Of a stretch of DNA of 64,000 nucleotides, positions 16,180 through 25,288 are shown piece after piece (positions within the stretch are counted from its first letter, which is position 1; the number at the start of each line of letters is the position of its first letter). The DNA comes from CAZVKN01 sp964627035 (GTDB taxonomy: Bacteria > Electryoneota > AABM5-125-24 > Hatepunaeales > Hatepunaeaceae). The notes under the pieces are model-generated. The model did not search any database. It was not told where the DNA came from and saw only the letters and a program-made list of their open reading frames with translations. The stretch is taken from positions 1 through 64,000 of the forward strand of contig CAZVKN010000013.1 in assembly GCA_964627035.1 (NCBI GenBank), read 5' to 3'. A program made the translations under genes and the position numbers.

Positions 16180-17035
16180 ATGAAAACGGAATTAATGCGG
16201 TCGCTGACAAGTGAATTTGAGCAGCACTCAAAGGATATTGACGATGTTGAATGTTGGTTTGCGAGGGATCTTTTTACCTTGCTTGGTTACAGCAAATGGG
16301 GCAATTTTGTTAAAGTGATAGACAAGGCAAAAACAGCGTGTAAGAAGTCAGGACACGAAGTGGGCGATCATTTTGCCGACGTCGGCAAAATGATCGAACT
16401 TGGAAAAGGAGCTAAGCGTGAAATCGAGGATATCCTATTAACTCGGTATGCTTGCTATTTGATAGCCCAGAACGGTGATCCTCGAAAAGAACAAATTGCC
16501 TTTGCTCAGACTTACTTCGCACAACAGACGCGCAAATTTGAATTATTAAAAGAGCAATATGAGAAAAGAGAGCGAATCAAAGCAAGGAAGAAACTCTCTG
16601 CATCAGAGCGTGAACTATCCGGTGTGATCTATGAAAGAGGCGTTGATGGGAGAGGTTTCGGATTGATCAGGAGCAAAGGTGATGAAGCACTGTTCGGAGG
16701 ATATTCTACCAATGCTATGAAACGGAAATTAGACATCCCCCGTTAAAAGACCGTTAGCCGATTTCCTTCCGACCATTACGATAAAAGCAAAAGACTTCGC
16801 CAATGAGATTACTGTTTTCAATGTTAAGGAAGATGAGGATTTATTGGGTACAGTACCGATATCAAAGATACACGTTCTCAACAATAAAGAAGTTAGAGAA
16901 TTATTGGTAAAACGAGGCATTAAGCCTGAACAATTACCACCTGAAGAAGATGTTAAAAAAATAGAGAGACAGTTAAAAGCTGAGGCTAAAAAAGGATTAA
17001 AGAAACCTGAATTGTTTCAAGGGAACAAAAAATAA
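16180..17035 (+). pseudogene. dinD: DNA-damage-inducible protein D (DinD)-like, frameshifted
   Basis: DinD is an SOS-induced protein of E. coli reported to affect RecA filaments. The first 188 residues match the family: ARDLFTLLGYSKWGNFV, GDHFADVGKMIELG, TRYACYLIAQNGDPRK, IAFAQTYFAQQTRK, FGGYSTNAMKRKL. The frame ends at TAA 16744. Removing one C from the five-C run at 16737-16741 continues directly into IPVKRPLADFLPTITIKAKD and on through RGIKPEQLPPEEDVKK to a stop at 17035, giving about 284 residues. A +1 slip on CCC-C is possible, but a mutation or sequencing error is simpler. A 32-bp palindrome lies within the gene, and imperfect direct repeats flank it. No LexA box was recognised. Confidence 0.85.
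16365..16396. repeat. Perfect 32-bp palindrome inside dinD
   Basis: CGATCATTTTGCCGAC plus its exact complement, encoding DHFADVGKMI. It differs from the 16132-16161 palindrome only by matched changes on both arms, so the palindrome itself is kept. Confidence 0.85.
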
Positions 17036-17040
17036 ATTAC

Positions 17041-17080
17041 TGGATGTTGGATGATGGGTGGAGAGGACGATGATCATTTT
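17041..17080. repeat. Right copy of direct repeat flanking dinD
   Basis: Matches 16101-16140 at 34 of 40 positions. It reads like a second, decayed CitE C-terminus (WMLDDGWRGR) followed by a decayed DHF palindrome arm. Confidence 0.75.
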
Positions 17081-17411
17081 ACCGGCATCGGTCTCCAAAT
17101 TTCAATGACAAAGGTGAATGGAAACCAAAATGATATTTAAAGGAGTGTCTTTATGTCAATAAACTTCCCAAAACTCAACCGCTCCAAATTCACCGTAAGA
17201 ATTGGCGGTCGCTTTGGTCTGACGGATTGACTTCTGTTTTTACATTCCGTCACGCTTCGTCACCGTTCCGTCACGCCTGTTTTCCCCTACTGGATAAGGT
17301 TTTGCGACGATTTTGTGACGATGTGACGATATTTTCAGGACTCCCTGACCCAAGCAGCAGACAATGAACTGTGTTAAATAAAACCGAGTATATATCAACT
17401 AAACTAACATA
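17081..17411. other. Gene-poor stretch after dinD
   Basis: A 25-codon open frame at 17153-17230 has a good AAAGGAG site but no family I recognise. 17240-17330 is rich in CGTCAC/GTGACG words on both strands. Otherwise nothing is seen; it looks like decayed coding sequence. Confidence 0.35.
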
Positions 17412-17537
17412 ATGAAACAAGAACTAATCAAAAACGCAGCCGGACGGATGGTGCCGCAACTTATCAGAGGACGGACATTCCTGTCCGTCCGGCATGGACA
17501 CGAATGTCCATGCTTCGCGTGTAAATATGTTTTTTAA
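17412..17537 (+). pseudogene. Possible 5' remnant of a citrate lyase alpha (citF) gene
   Basis: The first codons read MKQELIKNAAGRMVPQLIRG, which resembles the N-terminus of CitF proteins (N-[AS]-x-G-R-x-x-P pattern). After codon 20 the sequence becomes two small hairpins (GGACGGACATTCCTGTCCGTCC-like, and CATGGACA/TGTCCATG) and stops. The location downstream of citDE fits a citDEF operon whose alpha gene was lost. The match is short, so this is an inference. Confidence 0.35.
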
Positions 17538-18790
17538 GCTATTTTCTTCTTCGGCTGCTTAAGTATTATTTCCGGCTGTGCTTTACCTTCCACAACATCC
17601 TTAGTAATAATGACTTCCTCAACATCATTCTTGTCAGGAAGCTCAAACATCAAATCATTCATCACTCCCTCCATGATACTCCGCAGAGCACGTGCACCGG
17701 TGTCACGCTCCATCGCCTTCTCAACCACCTGATCCAGAGCAGCATCCTCAAACGTCAACCTCGCACCTTCCATCTCGACCAGCTTACCGTACTGGCGGGT
17801 AAGGGCGTTCTTTGGAGTGGTCAGGATGGTCTTCATCGCCTCTGCTGACAGCCTATCCAGCGCAGAAACAATCGGCAGACGACCGATCAGCTCGGGGATT
17901 AAGCCGTATTTCAGCAGATCCTCCGGCTCAACGCTGGAAATCAGGTCGTAGTAGCCCATGCGTCTCCGTCCTCGCACCTCTGCACCGAAGCCCATGCCGT
18001 GGCGACCAAGCCTCGACTGCACGATCTCATCCACACCCTCGAATGCACCGCCACAGATGAACAGAATATTTTGAGTGTTGACCGACAGCAACCGCTGTTC
18101 GGGATGCTTTCTCCCACCCTCCGGTGGAATGTTCGCTATCGTGCCTTCCAGTATTTTCAGAAGCGCCTGCTGCACGCCTTCGCCGGATACGTCACGCGTG
18201 ATTGAGGTGGAAGTGTCCTTACGTGCGATCTTGTCAATCTCGTCAATGTAGATGATGCCGATTTCAGCCTGTGAAATGTCACCATTCGCCGCATGGTACA
18301 ACCTGACGAGCACATTTTCGACATCCTCACCGACATAGCCTGCTTCGGTCAGTGTGGTTGCGTCAGCGATGGCAAAGGGCACTTCGAGGAAGCGCGCTAA
18401 TGTCTGGGCGATCAACGTCTTGCCTACACCGGTCGGTCCTATCATCAGAATGTTCGCCTTCTCAAGCTCGACATCCTCGGTGAGCAGCTTGCTGGTCACG
18501 CGTTTGTAGTGATTGTAAACCGCAACCGAAATGCGACGTTTTGCATCCTCCTGACCGATTACGTACTCTGACAGTCTGTTGAAAATCTCACGCGGTCTCG
18601 GGATGTTTTCACGCAGAGTCGTGCGCTTCTCAGACAGAGCCCTCTTGACCACATCTCCGGCATTCTTTACGCAGACATCGCAGATCGAGGATTTTTGTCC
18701 TTTCACCATCACCCGCGTCAGATCAATGTCACGCCCGCAAAACGAACACTTGTCAGAATCTTTACCGTTTACTCTGCGAGTGGGTGTCAT
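17534..18790 (-). CDS. clpX: ATP-dependent Clp protease ATP-binding subunit ClpX
   Basis: AAA+ unfoldase that feeds ssrA-tagged and other substrates to ClpP. The 418 residues include the N-terminal C4 zinc-binding domain (Cys15, 18, 37, 40), Walker A GPTGVGKT, Walker B IIYIDEIDKIARK, sensor motifs and the IGL-type ClpP-binding loop region (here SRLGRHGMGFGAEV is near the pore/loop area). The C-terminus has DTGARALRSIMEGVMNDL, typical of ClpX. Its ATG overlaps the clpP stop by four bases, so the two are co-translated. Order on the minus strand is tig-clpP-clpX, as in E. coli. Confidence 0.97.
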   Translation of the reverse strand: MTPTRRVNGKDSDKCSFCGRDIDLTRVMVKGQKSSICDVCVKNAGDVVKRALSEKRTTLRENIPRPREIFNRLSEYVIGQEDAKRRISVAVYNHYKRVTSKLLTEDVELEKANILMIGPTGVGKTLIAQTLARFLEVPFAIADATTLTEAGYVGEDVENVLVRLYHAANGDISQAEIGIIYIDEIDKIARKDTSTSITRDVSGEGVQQALLKILEGTIANIPPEGGRKHPEQRLLSVNTQNILFICGGAFEGVDEIVQSRLGRHGMGFGAEVRGRRRMGYYDLISSVEPEDLLKYGLIPELIGRLPIVSALDRLSAEAMKTILTTPKNALTRQYGKLVEMEGARLTFEDAALDQVVEKAMERDTGARALRSIMEGVMNDLMFELPDKNDVEEVIITKDVVEGKAQPEIILKQPKKKIA

Positions 18791-19392
18791 TCGGACTTCT
18801 CCGCAGCCGATGTACGCTGATGTATCACCTTGTCAATCAGACCGTACTCCTTAGCCTCTTCGGCTGACATGATGTAGTCGCGGTCGGTATCTTTGGCGAT
18901 CTTCTTCACCGTTTTTCCGGTTGCGTCCGCCAGAATCTTGTTTAGTCTGTCTCGGGTTTTCAGCATTTCTCGAGCATGAATGTCAATATCGGTCGCCTGC
19001 CCCTGCATACCACCTGCGGGTTGGTGGATAATGATCTTTGAATTTGGCAGTGCAGAGCGCTTGCCCTTTTCACCCGCAGCGAGCAGCAGTGCGCCCATTG
19101 AGGCAGCATGACCGATTGCAATGGTCGCCACTGATGGCTGGATGTACTGCATCGTGTCGTAAATTGCCAGACCGGAGGTGACTATTCCGCCGGGGGAATT
19201 AATGTAAACCGAGATGTCCTTTTCAGGATCGTCAGCTTCGAGAAAGATCAATTGAGCGATCACCAAACTGGCGATGTTATCCTCAATCGGTCCGCCGATG
19301 AAGATAATCCGCTCTTTCAGCAACCGGGAATATATGTCATAGGCACGCTCACCGCGTCCGGTCTGCTCTATGACCATCGGTACGAGATTCAT
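18787..19392 (-). CDS. clpP: ATP-dependent Clp protease proteolytic subunit
   Basis: Serine protease that forms the tetradecameric chamber used by ClpX. 201 residues, starting MNLVPMVIEQTGRGERAYDI as usual. The triad is Ser98 (GHAASMGA), His123 (IIHQPAGG) and Asp172 (DTDRDYIMSAEEA). The residue before AASMG is His where most ClpPs have Gln; otherwise the sequence is ordinary. It is followed with a four-base overlap by clpX and preceded, after a repeat-filled 226-bp gap, by tig. Confidence 0.97.
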   Translation of the reverse strand: MNLVPMVIEQTGRGERAYDIYSRLLKERIIFIGGPIEDNIASLVIAQLIFLEADDPEKDISVYINSPGGIVTSGLAIYDTMQYIQPSVATIAIGHAASMGALLLAAGEKGKRSALPNSKIIIHQPAGGMQGQATDIDIHAREMLKTRDRLNKILADATGKTVKKIAKDTDRDYIMSAEEAKEYGLIDKVIHQRTSAAEKSE

Positions 19393-19451
19393 AATACTCC
19401 TAAGCTATTATATACTGTCAGTAAACAGTGGATTGTTAGTTTATCGTCTGC

Positions 19452-19611
19452 TGTCATTCCTGCGCAGGCAGGAATCGCCAACTATACATGGAGATTCCGG
19501 ATCAAGCAGTCTGTCCGAGAATGTAGACAACCCGCTGTCAGGTCGCCGCACCTGACAGCCACATTATTGATACTACTTAAGTTACGCTGTCAACCACGGC
19601 GGGTTGACAAC
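19452..19611. repeat. Cluster of three palindromic repeats between tig and clpP
   Basis: 19452-19477 is a GTCATTCCTGCGCAGGCAGG type repeat; 19534-19560 is a hairpin GCTGTCAGGT/ACCTGACAGC; 19586-19611 is a related hairpin GCTGTCAACC...GGTTGACAAC. The latter two types recur at 27571-27648. The segment 19496-19522 mirrors bases 24-40 of the window in the opposite direction. Confidence 0.75.
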
Positions 19612-19618
19612 GGTTCTA

Positions 19619-20971
19619 CTAAATATAAATTCCTTCCGCATTGGCGGTCTGGACAAACTCATCCAGATTCATCGTGCGCGATTCGATCTTGGCACTCTCC
19701 GCCAGAAACTGAATAACTTCACGCTCAACGAGTCTGCGCCTGAGTCTATCCATTGAGGCTTCGTCGCTGAACTTTTGCCTGACTGCACGAATTGAATCGC
19801 CCGACTGCTCAGCAATCCTGACAATCTCCTGTTCAAGCTCATCATCAGTGACCTCAATCCCCTCTGCTTTAGCAACTTCGTTGTACAGAAACACCCAACG
19901 ATAATCGCGCTCGGTCGGCTCTTTGCGTGCTTCGATGAATTTTTCGCGTTCGTCACCTTCCAGTTTCAGATCATCCGCAAGCTCCTCAATCGGCGTTGAG
20001 TAGATCTTAGGCGACATCACAAATGGGTTGTCCTCAATCAGTCGGGTTACAATCGCTTTTTCCATCCACTGCTGCTTAGCAACGGCAATGTATCCAAACA
20101 GACTCCCCTTAATCCATTTGTTTAAGTCTTCAACCGATTCGAGTTGGTCGTTCACCTGCTTGACGAATGCTTCGTCAATTTCGGGCTTTTCCGCAACTTC
20201 GACACGTTCCACTTCAACGGACAGTGTGATCTCTTTCGGTTGATCGGAATCTTGTGAAGCCTGATCCGGTGTGATTATTTTTGTCTGCTCGACGGACTCT
20301 ACAAATGCACTCGGCGTCTGCCTTGCGGTAATCACGCGCGTTTCACCTGCGGCGACTCCCATCAACTGCTCATCAGTACCTACACCGAGCTGATCCTCGC
20401 CGAATTGAACAGTTTTCTCATCAACCGACATGCCGACCAACGGCAGCCCTGAGGAATCAACCTCCTGCACCTTAACGGTCAATTGTGCATCAGCCTCCGC
20501 CGGACTGTCCACCGACTTCATCACTGAATGCTGAGTTCTAAACGCCTCGATTCTCTTTTCAACATCGGCATCGGACACCTCTGCGTCATTGACGAGAATC
20601 TGTATTCCCTTGTAGTTCGACAGCGTGACTTCTGGACGGAGCGGGAAGGACGCCTTGAACTTCAGCGGTTTGCCGTCCTCGTGTTCAATCAGCTCAAGAT
20701 CAATCTGACCACCGACTTCCAGCTTTTCAGCCTCGACGGCTTTTTCCAGATAGTCTCGGGTTATCTGCTGTGCTGTTTCGGTTTTGATGTCTGCGCCGAA
20801 GCGACGCTTGATCAATTTTAGCGGCGCTCTGCCGGGGCGGAAACCGGGGATATTGGCTTTCTTTTTATAGATTGACAGCGCTTTATCATATTCGGCTTCG
20901 GTCACCTCTGTAGGGACTTCAACCGTTAGGGTAGCTTCGCGCTGATCGGAAATGTCACATTTGATATTCAA
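19619..20971 (-). CDS. tig: Trigger factor
   Basis: Ribosome-bound chaperone and peptidyl-prolyl isomerase. 450 residues. The ribosome-binding signature is GFRPGRAPLKLIKRRFG near residue 43; the middle FKBP-like domain (about 150-245) is weakly conserved and the C-terminal helical arms follow (TERDYRWVFLYNEVAKAEGIEV). The frame begins with TTG at 20971, eight bases after AAGG; the protein N-terminus MNIKCDISDQREATL fits the family so the TTG start is likely right. The tig-clpP-clpX order supports the call. Confidence 0.95.
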   Translation of the reverse strand: MNIKCDISDQREATLTVEVPTEVTEAEYDKALSIYKKKANIPGFRPGRAPLKLIKRRFGADIKTETAQQITRDYLEKAVEAEKLEVGGQIDLELIEHEDGKPLKFKASFPLRPEVTLSNYKGIQILVNDAEVSDADVEKRIEAFRTQHSVMKSVDSPAEADAQLTVKVQEVDSSGLPLVGMSVDEKTVQFGEDQLGVGTDEQLMGVAAGETRVITARQTPSAFVESVEQTKIITPDQASQDSDQPKEITLSVEVERVEVAEKPEIDEAFVKQVNDQLESVEDLNKWIKGSLFGYIAVAKQQWMEKAIVTRLIEDNPFVMSPKIYSTPIEELADDLKLEGDEREKFIEARKEPTERDYRWVFLYNEVAKAEGIEVTDDELEQEIVRIAEQSGDSIRAVRQKFSDEASMDRLRRRLVEREVIQFLAESAKIESRTMNLDEFVQTANAEGIYI

Positions 20972-21110
20972 CGTACAGCCTTATGTCATTGTTATTTAGA
21001 GTGACAGTGTGCGTCACAGTTTTATGCTAAGCTTAGAAGATACGCTCAAAACAGTGTTTAGCGCAATAGAATTCATGCAGATGTGATGGGCAAAACGAGG
21101 TTAGGGCAAT

Positions 21111-21482
21111 TTACTGCACCGTTGTGTAAGCCCCCAACTTTCCGATGATAAACACTCTACAGGCTTCGTCCAGCTCGGCAGATTCGGCGATGAACAGGTC
21201 AACAATCGTCTGTTTGTCGAAAACCCCGTCGGCAACAAGCAGTGGTGTTTTCTTAGGTCGTGCAGGATCGTCCTCACCGCTGTCAACAGTGTTATGGCTG
21301 TAGCCTCGCCCAGTACGCCATGTCAAAGCCTTCTCGTCACCGTCAATTTGGTAGCATAGCTGAAACCCTACAATCTCATCAGTGTCATTATACCACACGG
21401 TCAGATCAAGGTTCCGACTCCAGAACCAGCGACGAAAAGGCTCATCTTTAGATTGGCTTATGTGCTTGATTTCGCTGAACAT
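21111..21482 (-). CDS. Conserved hypothetical protein
   Basis: 123 residues without signal peptide or membrane segment. The pattern RRWFWSRNLDLTVWYNDTDE, GFQLCYQIDGDEKALTW and a later SHNTVDSGEDDP looks like a small conserved bacterial family I have seen only as hypothetical. Likely cytoplasmic. It stands alone, 140 bases from tig and 106 bases from the lipoprotein gene upstream on the same strand. Confidence 0.75.
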   Translation of the reverse strand: MFSEIKHISQSKDEPFRRWFWSRNLDLTVWYNDTDEIVGFQLCYQIDGDEKALTWRTGRGYSHNTVDSGEDDPARPKKTPLLVADGVFDKQTIVDLFIAESAELDEACRVFIIGKLGAYTTVQ

Positions 21483-21587
21483 GAGTTTGTGATTTTGTGA
21501 TTCTGTAATTGAGTGTTTGGGCGATTCACAACGGATTTAACGGAAGAAACGGATTAGATTGCTACGCTTAGCTCACAATGGCGACTA

Positions 21588-22802
21588 TTAGAGCGGACTG
21601 AAAGTCTGCCCTCCAGGTCCAATCATATAAACAATACCGTTGGAGATAAGGTACGGCATCTTGGCTGCCGGAAAATACTCATTGTTTAAGTAGCCAGTGA
21701 TCTCAAATGAATTGCTGTTCTCCTGACGACAAAGAAAAATAATACCATTGTGAAAATCCGTAAATGCGTGATTCAAATCGGAAAAGGTGATGACCCATCT
21801 CACCGGGAATTCATATTGGGTAACTAACACCGGACTCCTCGGATCGGAGATATCATAGACACCATACGAGGAAGAATCGCTATCACGCCAGCTCTGCGCT
21901 AATACAAATTCATCCACGAATCTCACATTCCCGCTAATACTTTGCCCATGAGTAAGCAAAACAGGAGGATCAAGGACTTTCAATTCATAGCAATACATTC
22001 CACCATCATCGGTCATAAACAGTTTGCTGTCAATCAGCTTAACAAAGGCAAATCCGTCTGCTGGGACGTCGCAATACTTTTCATAAGCCCCATCCTGTGT
22101 GAATTTCATCACTGTTATCATGTCAACACGTGATTCCTGATAAAGCACCAACGAGTCATTCGCCGCATGCAGCCAGGCTGATTCAGTCGTGGGGATCTGA
22201 AATGCAAAGCCGGGATCGGACAGTGTTGAAATATCAAGCGCAACGACTCCCACATCAGACAATGACAGCCACAGAAGATCGCCGCTAATTACCAAATCGT
22301 GAGAATATCCCACATGACCCTGCGGCAGTATGCTCTTTACTCCAAGATTCGTAATGGTGTCATTCGTTAACTCATAGATGTGGCAACCACCCTCGTTATT
22401 GAAGGAGTAGATATAATCCCCGATAATTAGTGATGAGTTATTAGCAACGGTTCCGATCAATTTAAATCGGTACGGTGCTTCGACGAGGGTATGGACTGCA
22501 TCATCGAATAAGAGAGGTTGCTGCGGGAGGAAGTTATCTTTACTTAAGAATCCGGTTGTGTTTCGTGCAAGCCCCGGTATTTCGACATAACCGTCCGCAT
22601 CCGTCCAGCACTCTTCATAGTACACTACCGGAGGATTTCTCGGAGCTAAGACAGCCACCACAAGTGCACTATCCACAGGCGCTCCCGCTTCATCAATCAC
22701 TCTGATTGTGAATGGCGGTCCTTCGTCATCATCCTCGAAATACCAACATCCCTGAATAGTCAGGCAACTTAATAACAGTAGTAATATCAATAATTTCTTC
22801 AT
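21588..22802 (-). CDS. Lipoprotein with carboxypeptidase-regulatory-like and repeat domains
   Basis: 404 residues with a lipoprotein signal (LLLLSCLTIQGC, lipidated Cys19). Residues 30-85 look like a carboxypeptidase-regulatory/Ig-like domain (FTIRVIDEAGAPVDSALVV ... GYVEIPGL). The rest has propeller-like repeats akin to LVIVD units (VVALDISTLSDPGFAFQI; GVYDISDPRSPVLVTQYEF). No T9SS tail; it is expected to be held in a membrane by lipid. Same strand and spacing as the subtilase gene upstream (24542-22821), so perhaps one transcript. Confidence 0.8.
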   Translation of the reverse strand: MKKLLILLLLLSCLTIQGCWYFEDDDEGPPFTIRVIDEAGAPVDSALVVAVLAPRNPPVVYYEECWTDADGYVEIPGLARNTTGFLSKDNFLPQQPLLFDDAVHTLVEAPYRFKLIGTVANNSSLIIGDYIYSFNNEGGCHIYELTNDTITNLGVKSILPQGHVGYSHDLVISGDLLWLSLSDVGVVALDISTLSDPGFAFQIPTTESAWLHAANDSLVLYQESRVDMITVMKFTQDGAYEKYCDVPADGFAFVKLIDSKLFMTDDGGMYCYELKVLDPPVLLTHGQSISGNVRFVDEFVLAQSWRDSDSSSYGVYDISDPRSPVLVTQYEFPVRWVITFSDLNHAFTDFHNGIIFLCRQENSNSFEITGYLNNEYFPAAKMPYLISNGIVYMIGPGGQTFSPL

Positions 22803-22820
22803 CGCTCTCTCCTAATCTTT

Positions 22821-24542
22821 CTATCGAATCAATACCAATTTCCTTACAAAATCATATCCGTCTTGTTTAACTGTACATAGATACGTCCCGGAGGGGTGAT
22901 TGGTTCCGTCCCAGTAGTAAGTAATCAATCCTCCTCGTTGAGCAGTCAACTGCCGATTCAGGAGCTGCTGTCCTGACAGGTTGTAGATCATTAGTCTGGC
23001 AGCATCACCGTTCGGCAATCTGAACTCTATGCGGATCTGACCGTTGAACGGGTTAGGGTAAGCGTCTAAAGAATATATCTTAGGCAACTGTCCATCACCG
23101 CCTCCTGCTCCCATACGCTCAGCAAGCCGGACAGCTTCATAGGCATTGATAATTCCGTAACCGGTCAGAGTGTCCGGATCGTCGGGTTGACTTGATGTCT
23201 GATGGAGGATGTCTATCACCTGTTGAGGAGTCAGGTCATGGTTTGCTTCAAGTACCAATGCTGCAATACCTGCAACGACAGGGGTGGAAAACGATGTGCC
23301 GTTACGCGGAAGGTAGGTGTGGTCTTCAAGGTTGAATGCGGCATACACTCGAGTTGAAAGCGCAGCCACGTCCGGCTTAATGCGACCGTCAAAGGTCGGA
23401 CCTTGTGATGCGCGTGTCCAGTGGCTGCTGTCCGCCCGAACGCCACCTACACCAATGATTAGATCACCATCCGCAGGAACCCCCATCTTTGAATCGGGAT
23501 AGTCGTCACTGCCTGTGTTTCCCATTGAATTGACGATAACCATACCCGCTCCAGCCGCCGAATCTGCTGCAACAGTTGTGACCGCTGTCTCACCATCCTT
23601 GTCCTCATAGTCATACCAGGCTCGATATGAAACCGATGAAGAGATGACATCAACTCCGAGTGAATCGTGGAACCACAACCCCGCAACCCAAAAATCCTCT
23701 TCAATAGGTCGCTCAGATTCCGAATCCTCAGTTTTCGCCAACACGAACCGGGCATCCGGTGCTACACCGATATATGCCCCGGAATCGAGTCCGGCGATGA
23801 CTGATAGCGTCATCGTGCCGTGTCGCCCCTGCCCGATGTCGTTCTCATCGCCCACATTGGCGTCATCGTTAATAAAATCGTAAGCAGCTACCACGTCGAG
23901 GTACTCAAAGCAGTCGTGTCCAAGGTTGTCGTAACCGGTGTCCTGCATTCCGATTATGATACCATCACCGCGATAACCGAGATCGTGGGTGCGCGGAATA
24001 TTGACTAATCGCGAGTGAACCCACGCATCGCCGTAGTCGTCCTGGTCGGTGACCTGTGGGTGACGAACACTATGCTCACCTTGCAACAGCTCTTCAAGCT
24101 GAAGATCAGACCTGAACGCCTTGACTGGACGGATTTCTGAGACATAGGAGAGCTTTTCGACTTGAGCCAACGCTTCCGGTGATGCCTCAACTGACACGGC
24201 TCTCAGATAGCGGGACACAACCACAATCTCGCATCCCGCAGCTTCGATCTCTGCTATCCTAGCCCTGCTGATCGGCAGATCACACGGACGTATCGGCGGT
24301 TCACGCTCAATCACTTTGCGGCGGCGTTGAAGCGATTTTGGCGTCAGCCCGGCAGCAACCTCGTCCATCGCTCGCTCCAGCTCGGACACTGTGAACGATT
24401 CCGGTTCAAGAAACAACCAGTGGCGCGCTGCGGATTCGGCAGATAGAGAAGCGGTTATTGCCAAAACTAACAGGGTGACAAAATGCATCCGCCACCCTGT
24501 GAGTATTTTGGTGATACGACCTATGTCATGAAGCAGTCTCAT
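22821..24542 (-). CDS. Secreted subtilisin-like serine protease (S8) with T9SS tail
   Basis: Extracellular protease. The triad is visible: Asp in IGMQDTGYDN, His in GQGRHGTMTLSVIAG and Ser in GTSFSTPVVAGIAALV, with an oxyanion Asn in IVNSMGNTGSDD. A propeptide-like segment precedes the catalytic domain, and the C-terminus is a T9SS type-A tail (LDAYPNPFNGQIRIEFRLP ... VRKLVLIR). The reading frame opens at 24542; the signal peptide HFVTLLVLAITASLSAES begins at ATG 24488, which also has a GGGTGG site, so 24488 may be the true start. Neighbours are a lipoprotein (downstream) and a cyclophilin lipoprotein (upstream). Confidence 0.92.
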   Translation of the reverse strand: MRLLHDIGRITKILTGWRMHFVTLLVLAITASLSAESAARHWLFLEPESFTVSELERAMDEVAAGLTPKSLQRRRKVIEREPPIRPCDLPISRARIAEIEAAGCEIVVVSRYLRAVSVEASPEALAQVEKLSYVSEIRPVKAFRSDLQLEELLQGEHSVRHPQVTDQDDYGDAWVHSRLVNIPRTHDLGYRGDGIIIGMQDTGYDNLGHDCFEYLDVVAAYDFINDDANVGDENDIGQGRHGTMTLSVIAGLDSGAYIGVAPDARFVLAKTEDSESERPIEEDFWVAGLWFHDSLGVDVISSSVSYRAWYDYEDKDGETAVTTVAADSAAGAGMVIVNSMGNTGSDDYPDSKMGVPADGDLIIGVGGVRADSSHWTRASQGPTFDGRIKPDVAALSTRVYAAFNLEDHTYLPRNGTSFSTPVVAGIAALVLEANHDLTPQQVIDILHQTSSQPDDPDTLTGYGIINAYEAVRLAERMGAGGGDGQLPKIYSLDAYPNPFNGQIRIEFRLPNGDAARLMIYNLSGQQLLNRQLTAQRGGLITYYWDGTNHPSGTYLCTVKQDGYDFVRKLVLIR

Positions 24543-24562
24543 TTCTCAGCTTCATTTCAAGA

Positions 24563-25288
24563 TCAGAGTTTTATTTCTGATCTTTTGACAATCTTCGCAT
24601 TTTGCAAGGTTACTGTAGGCTTGGTGCGGTCGTTCGGATTGGAGGGATCACGGCGGAACTCGGCGATCTTGTCAACCACATCCAGCCCCTTTATCACCTT
24701 ACCGAATACAGTGTACTTGTTGTCGAGTTGTGCGGTCTGCGCTCTGGTAAGGCAGATGAAGAACTGGCTGCCTGCCGAGTTTGGATCGCGTGACCGTGCC
24801 ATCGAAAGGATGCCTTTATCGTGCTTTATGCTATTGAACTCGGCTTTGACGTTCCACGGAGGACCGCCCATACCGTCATTGGCAGGATTGTCATCTTTGG
24901 TGTTTGGATCACCACCCTGAATCACAAATCCCGGCAGCACACGATGGAAGTAGGTGCCGTCATAGAAGCCGGTCTTGCATAGTATCTTGAAATTCGCCAC
25001 ATGCAGCGGGGCTACATCCGGAAAGAATTCAAGAACGATCTCGCCTTTCATGGTGATTAATACTGCAACTTCGTCGGGATCACCGACATCCTTCATCGTG
25101 GGTGGGTGCATTCCTTCAAGCATAGATGCCTCTTTCATAGCTGACGTTTTTTTCTCCGGTTCCGCCTTCTCCGTCTTCACAGGTTTAATCGGTTTCTCTG
25201 TCTGTTGCTCAGCAACCAGCTCACTCTTCCCGCATCCGATGATTATCATCAGCACAAGAATTAGTAGAGCCGTTATAGGTTTTCGCAT
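24563..25288 (-). CDS. Cyclophilin-type peptidyl-prolyl isomerase lipoprotein
   Basis: Folding catalyst that isomerises X-Pro bonds, here exported. 241 residues with a lipobox (LMIIIGC, lipidated near Cys19), a charged linker, and a cyclophilin domain (about 75-238). The family motifs are FHRVLPGFVIQGGDPN, GILSMARSRDPNSAGSQFFI and YTVFGKVIKGLDVVDKIA; the catalytic Arg is in FHRV. AGGAGA stands just before the ATG. It may help fold periplasmic or secreted proteins such as the neighbouring subtilase. Confidence 0.93.
   Translation of the reverse strand: MRKPITALLILVLMIIIGCGKSELVAEQQTEKPIKPVKTEKAEPEKKTSAMKEASMLEGMHPPTMKDVGDPDEVAVLITMKGEIVLEFFPDVAPLHVANFKILCKTGFYDGTYFHRVLPGFVIQGGDPNTKDDNPANDGMGGPPWNVKAEFNSIKHDKGILSMARSRDPNSAGSQFFICLTRAQTAQLDNKYTVFGKVIKGLDVVDKIAEFRRDPSNPNDRTKPTVTLQNAKIVKRSEIKL

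Noticed and set aside
17153..17230. 25-codon frame with AAAGGAG site
   Set aside because: Too short and unrecognised; lies in decayed sequence. Mentioned only as part of the gap.
24483..24920. 145-codon + strand frame over the subtilase and cyclophilin genes
   Set aside because: Shadow of the well-supported minus-strand cyclophilin gene.
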